Assembly (NCBI RefSeq): GCF_002218085.1
Contig: NZ_BDUC01000008.1
Span: forward strand, 1-64,000
Reading direction: 5' to 3'
DNA: 64,000 bases
From: Tolypothrix sp. NIES-4075
GTDB lineage: Bacteria; Cyanobacteriota; Cyanobacteriia; Cyanobacteriales; Nostocaceae
Part shown: piece by piece, positions 7,942-17,027 of the stretch
Numbering within the stretch: the first letter of the stretch is position 1
Layout of the letters: the number at the start of each line of letters is the position of its first letter
Program-made: the position numbers and the translations under genes
Notes under the pieces: generated by a model
Databases searched by the model: none
What the model was told of the DNA's origin: nothing
What the model saw: only the letters and a program-made list of their open reading frames with translations

Positions 7942-8328
7942 ATGAAAACTACGGGAATTCATCACATAGCGATTATTTGTTCTGATTATGAACGTTCAAA
8001 AAGGTTTTATACAGAAGTATTAGGCTTTTCGATTATTGAAGAGACATTTCGCGCTCAGAGAAATTCTTATAAATTAGATTTACGTGTAGCAGACAACCAG
8101 CAAATCGAGTTATTTTCTTTTCCTAATCCACCGCAAAGGATTAATAATCCCGAAGCTTGCGGATTAAGGCATCTTGCTTTTCAAGTTGAAGATATAAAGC
8201 AAACTGTTTTAGAATTAAAATCAAAAGGTGTAGAAGTAGAAAATATTAGAATTGATGAAATTACAGGTAAGCAATTTACTTTTTTTCAAGACCCAGATAA
8301 TTTGCCCTTAGAAATTTACCAACGTTAA
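7942..8328 (+). CDS. VOC-fold metalloprotein, YaeR/glyoxalase-I-like
   Basis: A 128-residue single-domain VOC protein. It follows E. coli YaeR closely: VHHIAIICSDY-like start (here IHHIAIICSDYERSKRFY), IELFSFPNPPQR, PEACGLRHLAFQVEDI, and FTFFQDPDNLPLEIYQ at the end. Likely metal ligands are His 8, Glu 57, His 79 and Glu near the C-terminus. Such proteins isomerise or degrade small electrophiles, but YaeR itself has no settled substrate. It is followed after 11 bp by an acetyltransferase, so the two are probably co-transcribed. Confidence 0.85.
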   Translation: MKTTGIHHIAIICSDYERSKRFYTEVLGFSIIEETFRAQRNSYKLDLRVADNQQIELFSFPNPPQRINNPEACGLRHLAFQVEDIKQTVLELKSKGVEVENIRIDEITGKQFTFFQDPDNLPLEIYQR

Positions 8329-8339
8329 TCAAATTCAAT

Positions 8340-8801
8340 ATGATAATTAGAGAATATAAATTATCTGACACTCAGGCAATCATGAAACTGTTTTACGATA
8401 CAGTTCATGAAATCAATATTCAAGATTACACTCAAGAACAAGTAAATGCTTGGGCATCGGAAAGTATGGATTATGAATTTTGGCACAAAAGATTACAAAC
8501 CAAGCTTCCCTATATTGCTGAAGATAATGGTGAGATAGTTGGGTTTGGAGAATTAGAAGCGGATGGTCATATTGATTGTTTTTATTGTCATAGCAAACAT
8601 CAAAAAAAGGGTATTGGTTCAAAACTCTTAAGTCATATAGAAAATACTGCCAAATTACGAGGAATTAAACGACTATATACAGAAGCGAGTATTACTGCAA
8701 AGCCGTTTTTTCAAAATAAGGGATTTAGCATAGTTAAGGAACAACAAGTAGAACGACGGGGAGTTATCTTTCAAAACTATGTAATGGAAAAATATCTGTG
8801 A
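8340..8801 (+). CDS. GNAT-family N-acetyltransferase
   Basis: A 153-residue GNAT protein. The N-terminal strand-helix IIREYKLSDTQAIMKLFYDTVHEIN, the YTQEQVNAWA segment and the acetyl-CoA loop QKKGIGSKLL fit the YafP-like subgroup. The C-terminal half has FFQNKGFSIVKEQQVERRG, which is the usual substrate-side motif. The acceptor is unknown. The gene is immediately downstream of the VOC gene and likely shares its promoter and operator. Base composition is AT-richer than the flanking cydB. Confidence 0.82.
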   Translation: MIIREYKLSDTQAIMKLFYDTVHEINIQDYTQEQVNAWASESMDYEFWHKRLQTKLPYIAEDNGEIVGFGELEADGHIDCFYCHSKHQKKGIGSKLLSHIENTAKLRGIKRLYTEASITAKPFFQNKGFSIVKEQQVERRGVIFQNYVMEKYL

Positions 8802-8830
8802 TAAGTAGTTCAACTTGAAAAAACATAAAA

Positions 8831-8933
8831 CAGACCTAACCCCCCTTCCCTCATAGGGAAGGGGGGCAAATTATTCCCTCCCCTATGAGGGGAGGGACGA
8901 TTTTGACGTTAGTCAAAATCAGGGAGAGGTCTG
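8831..8933. repeat. MITE-like repeat with CAGACCT/AGGTCTG ends
   Basis: Termini CAGACCT and AGGTCTG are inverted. Inside are hairpins CCTTCCCT/AGGGAAGG and CCCTCCCC/GGGGAGGG around ATGA-type loops, and a palindrome ATTTTGAC/GTCAAAAT. A second, shorter member lies at 56566-56654. Confidence 0.65.
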
Positions 8934-8949
8934 CGCGTTTAATTCCTCC

Positions 8950-9963
8950 CTATCCCCCATAATGACCCTCAGTAACTTTACCTCGAAAAACAATGTACTG
9001 GTAGACGTTGTAAAACAGCATGATGGGAATAAGAAAACCAATGAAGATAATCATGAAAACCAGCGCACTGGATGAAGCCGCAGCTTGATAAATGGTGATT
9101 TGAGTGGGGATGATATAAGGAAAAACAATTAACCCCAGTCCAATAAAACTGAGTAAGAAAATGAGGATAGTCCAGATAAAAGGTGCGCGTTCTTCTTGGC
9201 GTTGCAAGCTTCGGAAAAGTTGCCATATTAGCAAAATTCCCAGTATGGGAATTAATGCAAAGATATAAATTTCTGGTTGATGAAATAAACGCGATCGCGT
9301 ATTTTCATAAAACACAGGAGTCGAAATCGTAATCAAAATCGCTCCTATTAACGTTGTCAAAGTCGCTATTTTCGCAGTTCGGTTATGAGTTGTCTGCAAT
9401 TCCCCATCCGTTTTCATAATTAGATAAGTTGAACCAATCAAAACGTAGCCTTGAATCAAAGTTAAAGCTACTAATATTGACTTCCAGTTCAGCCAATCCC
9501 AAGTTGTACCGATAAAGTGACCTGCCTCATCAACCGAAATACCTGCAAGTACACTCCCAAGGGCAAATCCTTGACCAAGAGATGCTAAAAAACTCCCTGC
9601 ACCAAAAGCTAAATTCCAAAAGTATTTTCGGTTTGAATGCTCCCGAAATTCAAACGCTACGGCACGAAAAATTAGCCCAAAAACCATACCCATAATCGGG
9701 ATGTACAAAGCACTCAAAATCGTGCCGTAAGCGAGGGGAAATGCCCCAAATAACGCACCCCCCATAAGAACTAGCCAGGTTTCGTTGGCATCCCAAACGT
9801 TGCCCAAACTAGTCATTAAAATGCCCCGGCGATCGTCATCGTCGGAAGTTAAAGATAATATTCCTACCCCTAAGTCAAAACCATCCAGCATGACGTAGAG
9901 GAAGAGGAAAAGAGCCAAAATGACAAACCATACTTGAGGAAGAAAATGCTCTAAAGCCTCCAT
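8950..9963 (-). CDS. cydB: Cytochrome bd-type quinol oxidase subunit II
   Basis: A 337-residue integral membrane protein of about eight to nine helices. The opening VWFVILALFLFLYVMLDGFDLGVGIL and NVWDANETWLVLMGGALFGAFP are the conserved CydB blocks (FDLG and WDANETW). It pairs with CydA to form a terminal oxidase that takes electrons from plastoquinol and reduces oxygen to water without proton pumping. The start lies only 8 bp after the cydA stop, so they form an operon. Length matches CIO/bd-type subunits. Confidence 0.95.
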   Translation of the reverse strand: MEALEHFLPQVWFVILALFLFLYVMLDGFDLGVGILSLTSDDDDRRGILMTSLGNVWDANETWLVLMGGALFGAFPLAYGTILSALYIPIMGMVFGLIFRAVAFEFREHSNRKYFWNLAFGAGSFLASLGQGFALGSVLAGISVDEAGHFIGTTWDWLNWKSILVALTLIQGYVLIGSTYLIMKTDGELQTTHNRTAKIATLTTLIGAILITISTPVFYENTRSRLFHQPEIYIFALIPILGILLIWQLFRSLQRQEERAPFIWTILIFLLSFIGLGLIVFPYIIPTQITIYQAAASSSALVFMIIFIGFLIPIMLFYNVYQYIVFRGKVTEGHYGG

Positions 9964-9971
9964 AAAATCTC

Positions 9972-11411
9972 CTATTGTTGTGCTTCTACTGGACGCTGAT
10001 CGGGGACAAATTCCGCAGGGGTGGTATCTACTGCGGTTTCGTCTTCAATTCCCGGTATCGGCAAATTTAAATTGGGACCTATACGGATAATGCGGCTGCC
10101 AAAGTACATGGCAGAAATAAACAAAATGGTGTAGACAACAGCAAAGCTAGTTAGTGAGGTTAAGACGTTGCTAGCTGGTACATGAGAAGCAGCATCGACA
10201 GTACGAATCTGTCCGTAAACAGTCCACGGCTGGCGTCCAACACAGCGCACAATCCAACCTGCTTCTATAGCTATGTATCCCAGAGGAGCTGCGAACATCC
10301 AGGTACGCAATAACCAACGCTGCTGGGTAATGTTTTCCGCGCCAAGTTTTCCACGCAACCATTGAAGGACGCTCCACAACATTAATGTTGCTAAGAAGAA
10401 ACCGATACCGCTCATGATGCGGAAAGCGTAGTAAATTAAACCGACCATGTGAGGACGATCCTCTGGTTTCCATTCCTTCAAACCGAGTACTGGTTCAGAG
10501 AGTTTTGGTTTAAATTCGAGAATGTATCCTAATGCTTTCGGAATCGCGATTTCCCAGTCATTTTTTTGAGCTTTTTCGTTAGGTAACGCTATAACAGTCC
10601 AATCCCCAGATTCTCCTGCCGGGATTGTTTCCCAACGAGCTTCCATTGCTGCGAGTTTTGTGGGTTGATAGTGATATACTTGTTCGGCGCTTAAATGCCC
10701 CATGTAGATTTGTATCGGTGCGACAGCAACAGCAGCTGCTAAAGCAATTTTCAAAGATTTGCTAAAAAAGGCTTGATGGCGATTTTTGAGAATATACCAA
10801 GCGCTGATTCCACCAATTACAAACAATGAAGTTTCTAATGTTGCGAAAAACATATGCAAAACACTTTTCGCCATGAACGGGTTGAGAATCGCTTGAAAAT
10901 AATCGTGGACAACAAACTTGCCATTAACCATTTCTCCACCCGCTGGAGTTTGCAACCATGAATTAGCGCTCAAAATCCAGAATATCGATAAATTTGCGCC
11001 AAAGGCAACCATGATTGTGGCGAAATAGTGAATTACAGGATGAACGCGCTCCCAACCGAACAACATGATCCCCAAAAAGCCAGCTTCTAGCATGAATGCC
11101 ATCGAAGCTTCAAATCCTAAAATACTACCAAAAAAGTCTCCTGTAGCTTCAGCAAAAGGTGCCCAGTTGGTTCCAAACTGAAATTCCATCGGGATACCCG
11201 ATGCCACACCGATGCCAAAGTTCAGCACATAAAGCTTTGACCAAAAACGGGCATGAAGATAATAATCAGGATTGCGAGTTTTCAGCCACATTCCTTCTAC
11301 AATTACTAAATAAATTCCCATGCCTGTAGTCAAGACAGGCCATAGCATGTGGAATATTGCAGTTAACGCAAACTGCATCCGCGATAGCACAACTGTATTA
11401 GATAAATCCAT
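9972..11411 (-). CDS. cydA: Cytochrome bd-type quinol oxidase subunit I
   Basis: A 479-residue subunit that binds all three haems. It shows the N-terminal RMQFALTAIFHMLWPVL with the haem ligand His 21, and the conserved GRQPWTVYGQIRT block. The length is below that of E. coli CydA (522), in line with a short Q-loop of the CIO-like enzymes common in cyanobacteria. It works in the cytoplasmic or thylakoid membrane as an alternative oxidase under excess reductant. The 485-bp region upstream is shared with a divergent glycosyltransferase and carries two repeated operator-like sites. Confidence 0.95.
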   Translation of the reverse strand: MDLSNTVVLSRMQFALTAIFHMLWPVLTTGMGIYLVIVEGMWLKTRNPDYYLHARFWSKLYVLNFGIGVASGIPMEFQFGTNWAPFAEATGDFFGSILGFEASMAFMLEAGFLGIMLFGWERVHPVIHYFATIMVAFGANLSIFWILSANSWLQTPAGGEMVNGKFVVHDYFQAILNPFMAKSVLHMFFATLETSLFVIGGISAWYILKNRHQAFFSKSLKIALAAAVAVAPIQIYMGHLSAEQVYHYQPTKLAAMEARWETIPAGESGDWTVIALPNEKAQKNDWEIAIPKALGYILEFKPKLSEPVLGLKEWKPEDRPHMVGLIYYAFRIMSGIGFFLATLMLWSVLQWLRGKLGAENITQQRWLLRTWMFAAPLGYIAIEAGWIVRCVGRQPWTVYGQIRTVDAASHVPASNVLTSLTSFAVVYTILFISAMYFGSRIIRIGPNLNLPIPGIEDETAVDTTPAEFVPDQRPVEAQQ

Positions 11412-11597
11412 TACTGCCCTCGATTATTTAGGCAAAATACCAGGTTGAATATAGCAGATAATCTTTTGATGCGAAAGTGTTTTTATTGATGTATATTTAT
11501 TTTTTTAGTTTTGAGGTTTAATTTTGCATGAAAATTAAATACTTTAGCTTTATTTGTATTTTATCCAACAATTAAATTTAGAAAATCGCAACAGGAG

Positions 11598-11674
11598 TTT
11601 GACAGCTTGTCTTCTTAAGGTGCAAATATTTTAACATATTTTAAAATCTATATATAACTTTGACAGATTGTCTG
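11598..11674. promoter_or_regulatory. Pair of TTTGACAG(C/A)TTGTCT sites
   Basis: Two near-identical 15-16 bp sites at 11598-11613 and 11659-11674, each with arms GACA/TGTC, lie 61 bp apart. This is close to six helical turns, so proteins bound at both would face the same side. Each contains a TTGACA that could also be a -35 box. They lie between cydA (minus) and the glycosyltransferase (plus). The rest of 11412-11896 is AT-rich and shows no gene. Confidence 0.4.
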
Positions 11675-11896
11675 AGAATAACAATATTTATGCTGATTAT
11701 CGTCGGATAGTTTCCAGACAGTTGGAGTTGAATTAAATTACGGGCTAGGGATTTATTTGATTTCAAAACTTAGACGCTTTTGCATTAAAGATTTATGAGC
11801 GTTAGATAATTAACTTTAATTGACTTGCATAATACATTTTGTACTATTTATCTGGTAAACTAGCGAAGAAAAATTACAGGCGGATTCTTTGCCCGG

Positions 11897-13915
11897 ATGA
11901 AACGCTTTCCTTTGTTGCCTAGTATCTTCCTTGTATCATTAGCGCTGCGTGTCTTAGCAATTACTACTTCCCTGAATACAGATGAAGGGTTGTGGATATA
12001 TCGCGGAAGTCAGTTTATCAAACGCTTATTAGAGGGAGATTTAACGCACACCTATCTGAAGCATCATCCAGGTGTTCCGAATATGTGGCTTGTTGGCAGT
12101 GGTATGTGGCTGAATTGTTGGCTACACAAGCTTTTCAGTGGTTTTTTTAATTTGAATTTACCTTCAGATATCAAAGCTTGTCTGGCTATAGAGCAGTTTC
12201 CTATTAACTTATATATCATTCCGCGCCTTATACAAGCAGTAGTGACTTCCGCCTGCATGGTGTATTTGTATATACTTACCAAAAGATTGTTGGGGCAAGC
12301 GGTAGCCTTATGCTCGATTAGCCTGCTGTTATTGGAACCGTTCTTTTTAGCATATCAGCGTTACCTGACTACTGACGCGCTACTCGCAGATTTTAGTATT
12401 TTGGCGTTGCTTTTGTTGCTACTTTATCTACAAAATGATAGCAAACGCAGATTGCTTCTAGCTAGTGGTGTATTTATGGGGCTAGCGACCGCAGCTAAAA
12501 TCATTGCTCTATTATTATTGCCTGCGATCGCCTTGATAATTGTGTTGATTGAATTAGGAGTACTTAGCAGTAGTTTTCCGCAAAGAGGTTGGAAGCGACA
12601 ATTTAAGGATTTAGGGCTTTGGGCAGCAACTATTGCAGCCGTATTTTTCCTGATTTTTCCAGCTATGTGGGTTTCACCCGGATATGTTGTCAACCAAATA
12701 ATCAAGGGTGTGCAGCAAGAGTCAGATAGGGGTTTTCTTTTCTTCTTAGGACAAATCACTGATTCTCCGGGAATTCTTTTTTATCCGCTTGTGCTGCTAT
12801 ATCGTCTGTCACCGGTGCTGCAAGTGGGGTTGCTGGCAGTAGGAACAGTATTGGCTAACCCAAAGCGGTTTCGGCAAAAAATGCCATTAGCTGCACTTGC
12901 GATAATTCCCTTGTGTGTTTTGTTGATTATCTCAGCATTCAATAGTAAGATTGACCGTTATATTAGTAACCTTTGCTTACCAGTGTTTGCCTTACTTGCG
13001 GCGGTAGGCTGGTTACAAATTATGGCGGTGGTTGAAAACTGGTTTCCTAAGCGTAAAATCGGTAAGTGGCGAATAAATCGCGGTGTACTGACAGCAATGA
13101 TTCTGGTAGTGCTGCAACTAACAATTCTTTTACCGCACTATCCCTATTACTTAACTTATTACAACCCCTTACTGGGTGGTTCTAGCGTCGCCAAACATAT
13201 ATTTATGATAGGTCAAGGCGAGGGTTTAGAAAAAGCCGCTCAATGGTTGAACCAGTTACCAAATGTTAAAAAAATTAAAGTTGCTAGTTGGTATAGTAGA
13301 TATTTTTCTACATATTTTCACGGTGAAACTTTACCGATTGATAAGCGCATTCAGCCAGGAATTCAACCTTGGACTGAAGCTAATCGAGTTGTTTTTTACT
13401 ACAATCAATTGCAGCGTCAATTGCCAGAGCCAAAAATGCTGGCTTACTTTACCCAGCAGCAACCTTTATACACCGTGCAGTTGCATAATATTGACTATGT
13501 AAAAGTATATCCAGGTCCGCTGCCTTTAGCTGAAGATTTAAAACGCATTCAGGTTCCCTTATCTTTGTCTTTGGGTGAACAAGTACGCCTACTCGGTTAT
13601 GATTTGAATAAAACTCGCCTATCTGCAAATGAAGAGCTTCAGATTACATTTTACTGGCAATTTCTCGCACCATTTCCACCAGATATATTAATTAAGATAA
13701 ACTTGCGCGATCGCAACGGCAATCTTGCCTACAGTGGAGACACACCTTTGTTAAACGGGTATCTGTTAGAAAATCAAATAACCGTCGGGAAAGTCCTGCG
13801 TGATGTTCACTCCTTGAAAATTTCACCAGATATATCACCGCAACGCTACCAGATTGAGGTAGGGTGGTTGCAAAAGCAGCAAGCAATTATTGGTGAGGTT
13901 GAAGTTGCAAAATAG
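11897..13915 (+). CDS. GT39/ArnT-like membrane glycosyltransferase with C-terminal soluble domain
   Basis: A 672-residue protein. The first 450 residues hold about ten or more transmembrane helices. NTDEGLWIYRGSQF after helix 1 is the acidic loop motif (DE) of polyprenyl-phosphate-dependent GT39/GT83 enzymes, which transfer sugars from a lipid carrier on the outer face of the membrane. Helices at 125-260 and 290-420 are clear (LLLLLLYLQN, AALAIIPLCVLLIISAF). Residues about 480-672 form a soluble region ending in an Ig-like part (VRLLGYDL, FYWQFLAPFPPDILIKI). Acceptor and sugar are unknown. It converges with a second GT39-like gene. Confidence 0.82.
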   Translation: MKRFPLLPSIFLVSLALRVLAITTSLNTDEGLWIYRGSQFIKRLLEGDLTHTYLKHHPGVPNMWLVGSGMWLNCWLHKLFSGFFNLNLPSDIKACLAIEQFPINLYIIPRLIQAVVTSACMVYLYILTKRLLGQAVALCSISLLLLEPFFLAYQRYLTTDALLADFSILALLLLLLYLQNDSKRRLLLASGVFMGLATAAKIIALLLLPAIALIIVLIELGVLSSSFPQRGWKRQFKDLGLWAATIAAVFFLIFPAMWVSPGYVVNQIIKGVQQESDRGFLFFLGQITDSPGILFYPLVLLYRLSPVLQVGLLAVGTVLANPKRFRQKMPLAALAIIPLCVLLIISAFNSKIDRYISNLCLPVFALLAAVGWLQIMAVVENWFPKRKIGKWRINRGVLTAMILVVLQLTILLPHYPYYLTYYNPLLGGSSVAKHIFMIGQGEGLEKAAQWLNQLPNVKKIKVASWYSRYFSTYFHGETLPIDKRIQPGIQPWTEANRVVFYYNQLQRQLPEPKMLAYFTQQQPLYTVQLHNIDYVKVYPGPLPLAEDLKRIQVPLSLSLGEQVRLLGYDLNKTRLSANEELQITFYWQFLAPFPPDILIKINLRDRNGNLAYSGDTPLLNGYLLENQITVGKVLRDVHSLKISPDISPQRYQIEVGWLQKQQAIIGEVEVAK

Positions 13916-13961
13916 ACTTTTTGCAAAAATCAGATGCGAGCCTAAAAGTCAACATGTAAAA

Positions 13962-15455
13962 TTATTGACTATTAACTTCTTTTTCCCAATCACTAGCTGA
14001 TAAACGATAAATTACAGCGACAATATCCTTGTTAGAAAAACTTTTCACAGGTTGATATCGTTCTTCCCAATAGCTTGATTCTTTATTTAATATTTTGGTG
14101 TTGCCATTTTGCGGATTTTTGATATATATTACGTAGATTTCACTTGCTGGTTTATTTTCATTAGGTTGTAATTCAATATTTTTAAAGCTGGCTGGAATAT
14201 AATATCTGGTAATACTTGCCTTTTCATTTGTGATAAAGTATCCATTATTTCCGATACTTTTCAGATATGCTCCAATTTTTTCCCAATGTCTATAATAAGG
14301 AAATCCAAATAAACTTTGCCTGCTTTGTCTTTTTATTTTCATAAATAAGATATTTTTCGTTTCCCACGGATACTCTTTTGCATGATCTACAAATAATAAA
14401 TTAGAAAACAAAAAGAAGCTGATATATATAAAACTTGAAAAAACAAGATTAATATACTTAAATTGCTTCGGAAATTTATTTAAAGTAAAAGCTTGTAATA
14501 CTTTTAATCCAAATGCCATTAAAATACAAAGCGGTAATACGTATGTATAAATGTGCGTCCCCGAATTGCTAACTAAAATTTCTAAGGATAGAAAAGGAAA
14601 CAAAAACCATAGCAATACTGAAAAATTTTGTTTAATTCTAAATAGCCCTAGCAAACCTAAAATTAAATATATATATATAATAAACGAGGGATTATAATTC
14701 ATGAATATTCTTGTAGAACTTACATCCTGTTTACTTATTCTGTCTGTCCAATATGCTTTAGTAGATTCGGATATTGAAAAAAAGAAAGGTAGATAAAATA
14801 TGGATAAGGATATTAGTAAAATAGAAAATGCATAAGATAAAAGTTTTAATTTTTCAGAATTGAGTGAATAATTGCTATCCACGTACCACCGATAAATTAA
14901 ATAAAAGACAAAAGGTGCTATAAATACGCCATCGTAATGTGAAAGAATGGAAAGACTCCAGGATAACATCCCGAAATATAAACCATAAAGTCTCCATTTT
15001 TCATATTTGGTAGATAAAGACAAAAAATATAAAGTTAAAATCGAGAATAAAATTACTAATGATTGATACTGAACTATTCGAGAAAAGGCAACAAATAAAC
15101 CGTTAAGTGATAAAAATAATGATGAATAAAAAGCTATCTGGAAGCCAAACTCAAGTTTGACAAGTTTATAAAAGAAATAGATGGCTAATATACCAGCAAC
15201 TGTAAAAGGTAATCTAATTAGAAATTCATTATCATATTCCGGATTAAAGATACTCATAAAATAAGTGACCAAAAATTGAACTGGTCCCTTTCTTTGACTG
15301 AGCAAAAAATCAATAATGTTTTCACCAGCTTGAGGTCGATATAATGCTTTAATTTCATCACCTTGATAATTTGAGTAGCTTAAATTGGTTAATCTTAGCC
15401 AGAAAGTTACAAAGATTAAATAAATTAAAGGTAGAAGGTTTTTAATCTTTTTCAT
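13962..15455 (-). CDS. GT39-like membrane glycosyltransferase, AT-rich
   Basis: A 497-residue protein with about ten to eleven predicted membrane helices. After helix 1 comes YSNYQGDEIKALYRP, with the DE pair typical of GT39-type active-site loops. A second loop near 240-250 and a C-terminal soluble tail of about 120 residues follow. The gene is markedly richer in A and T than its neighbours, with runs such as ATATATATATA near 14670, and it lacks HIP1 sites. That suggests it was acquired separately, perhaps with a surface polysaccharide function. Substrates are unknown. Confidence 0.75.
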   Translation of the reverse strand: MKKIKNLLPLIYLIFVTFWLRLTNLSYSNYQGDEIKALYRPQAGENIIDFLLSQRKGPVQFLVTYFMSIFNPEYDNEFLIRLPFTVAGILAIYFFYKLVKLEFGFQIAFYSSLFLSLNGLFVAFSRIVQYQSLVILFSILTLYFLSLSTKYEKWRLYGLYFGMLSWSLSILSHYDGVFIAPFVFYLIYRWYVDSNYSLNSEKLKLLSYAFSILLISLSIFYLPFFFSISESTKAYWTDRISKQDVSSTRIFMNYNPSFIIYIYLILGLLGLFRIKQNFSVLLWFLFPFLSLEILVSNSGTHIYTYVLPLCILMAFGLKVLQAFTLNKFPKQFKYINLVFSSFIYISFFLFSNLLFVDHAKEYPWETKNILFMKIKRQSRQSLFGFPYYRHWEKIGAYLKSIGNNGYFITNEKASITRYYIPASFKNIELQPNENKPASEIYVIYIKNPQNGNTKILNKESSYWEERYQPVKSFSNKDIVAVIYRLSASDWEKEVNSQ

Positions 15456-15474
15456 TTTTAAATCATTCGTGAAC

Positions 15475-15515
15475 GTTAAGAAACCCGATATCTTGAAGAT
15501 ACCGGGTTTCTTAAC
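15475..15515. terminator. Long perfect-stem hairpin (GTTAAGAAACCCG...)
   Basis: The arms GTTAAGAAACCCG and CGGGTTTCTTAAC, continued by TATC/GATA, enclose a TTGAA loop. This gives a very stable stem of about 17 pairs. It lies between the GT39-like gene and the zinc-ribbon ORF, downstream of the latter, and may end its transcript. AAGAAACCCGG-type hairpins are also dispersed repeats in cyanobacteria, so it could be either. Confidence 0.5.
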
Positions 15516-15536
15516 AAGTATAGTTTGTGCGATCGC

Positions 15537-15698
15537 CTACTTTTTTCGTGCCATCCTCGTTACCCCATAAACATAATACGGGTTATCTGGACTAACTTGA
15601 TCCCAACATTGATGGCAAAAAACCCAATCGCTATCCTCTTCGTACTTTACTCTATATAAAATTGCTGCATGACTGCACCGATCACATAATAAGAGCGC
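15537..15698 (-). pseudogene. Zinc-ribbon ORF without a start codon
   Basis: A frame of about 53 codons encodes LLCDRCSHAAILYRVKY, then SDWVFCHQCWDQVS and DNPYYVYG. The two CxxC pairs (CDRC, CHQC) mark a zinc ribbon of a small conserved-looking cyanobacterial type. It begins directly after the TAA of the PIN-TRAM gene and in the same frame, and contains no in-frame ATG, GTG or TTG before the first CxxC. It may have lost its start, may be made by readthrough of the TAA, or may start at a non-standard codon. The coding region itself looks intact. Confidence 0.5.
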
Positions 15699-16775
15699 TT
15701 ACGCTAATGCGGAAGCTTGGGGTTTGGCAAAAATCATCCTTCCGGCTGAAGTTTGCAAAGCACTGGTGACTACTACCCGAATTTCACCACCAACATAACT
15801 ACTGCCTTCTTCAACGACAACCATTGTACCGTCGTCGAGGTAGCCGATACCCTGACTGGGTTCTTTACCTTCTTTGAGAATTTTTAAGTCAATGTAGTCA
15901 CCAGGTAAATACGAAGGACGAACAGCGTTAACTAAATCGTTAACATTCAAAACAGGCACTTTTTGAACAGTGGCTACTTTAGACAAGTTGTAGTCATTAG
16001 TTAGCAGTGTACCGTTGATTTCTTGAGCGAATCGCACTAATTTAGCATCTACGGTGGGAATATCTTCGTAATCTGCTGGGTTGATTAAAATGCGATCCGG
16101 GTAAGCTTCTTTAATTCGGTTGAGAATTTCGAGTCCTCGTCTTCCCCGCACCCGCTTTAAATCTTTGTTAGCATCAGCTACTTGTTGCAATTCTTGCAAG
16201 ACAAATTGCGGGACGAGAATTTGCCCTTCCAGAAATCCTGTTTCTAACAGTGTTTCAATGCGACCATCGATAATGCAACTAGTGTCTAAAACTTTGGTAC
16301 TGGCAGGTTTTAATGTTCCTTCAACTACCATTGTTTCCACAGTATTAGGATTAATCAGCCGCAATAAGCCGCGTCCGTGAGTATCTGCCAGATTCATGCC
16401 GGTATAAGCCAGCACGATGCTGCCGACAACGGCGACTAGCGGCTTAATAAAGCCAAAATCTGCCGGAATTGGCAACAAGAACAAAGGTGCCAGCATTAAG
16501 TTTGCTATCAATAACCCAATGACCAAGCCGATCGCACGAGTTAAGATAACTTCTAAAGGCAATTCTCGAACTTGTGCTTCTAAACGGCGATATCCCGTCT
16601 GAAATCGCAATCCGACAGCACCACCAATGATTGCCGCAAAAACAGCAACAATAAAGCGTAAAGCTTCAAGATTCGTAACGCGGTCTAGAGTTACATTGGG
16701 TATGAGATCGGTGCTGTAGAACCCTATACCCGCCGCTAAAAGGATGAATGAGAAAATGATAATTGCATCAAGCAT
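15699..16775 (-). CDS. Membrane-anchored PIN-TRAM domain protein (YacL/PilT-N type)
   Basis: A 358-residue protein. Residues 1-140 hold about four membrane helices (IIFSFILLAAGIGFYS, FIVAVFAAIIGGAVGL, AIGLVIGLLIANLMLAPLF, PLVAVVGSIVLAYTGM). A PIN domain follows at about 160-280 with acidic residues in VLDTSCIIDGR, VLQELQQVAD, VDAKLVRFA and LLTNDYNLSK. The C-terminal 70 residues are a TRAM RNA-binding module (LPGDYIDLKILKEG, GIGYLDDGTMVVVE). This layout is the YacL family, presumed membrane-tethered nucleases with no established target. It is universal in cyanobacteria and not part of a toxin-antitoxin pair here. Confidence 0.88.
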   Translation of the reverse strand: MLDAIIIFSFILLAAGIGFYSTDLIPNVTLDRVTNLEALRFIVAVFAAIIGGAVGLRFQTGYRRLEAQVRELPLEVILTRAIGLVIGLLIANLMLAPLFLLPIPADFGFIKPLVAVVGSIVLAYTGMNLADTHGRGLLRLINPNTVETMVVEGTLKPASTKVLDTSCIIDGRIETLLETGFLEGQILVPQFVLQELQQVADANKDLKRVRGRRGLEILNRIKEAYPDRILINPADYEDIPTVDAKLVRFAQEINGTLLTNDYNLSKVATVQKVPVLNVNDLVNAVRPSYLPGDYIDLKILKEGKEPSQGIGYLDDGTMVVVEEGSSYVGGEIRVVVTSALQTSAGRMIFAKPQASALA

Positions 16776-17027
16776 AAGCTGTGTGGTTTTCCTGCAACTG
16801 TGTTAACCGCAAGAGCGCAGTATTTTTTATTTCATCGGTAGGATAAAATCTGAAATATTGACTTACTAAGCGGGATTTAAGCAGGGAATATCTGCAATTA
16901 TTATAACCAAAGAGTTTTATATTCATATTTTTGATCGTTTTGTTGCAATAAATATAAAAAGTTGTAAAAAGTCTATTAATTTTCATAGTTTGTAATTATA
17001 GGAATAATAATTTAATTATCTGTAAAA

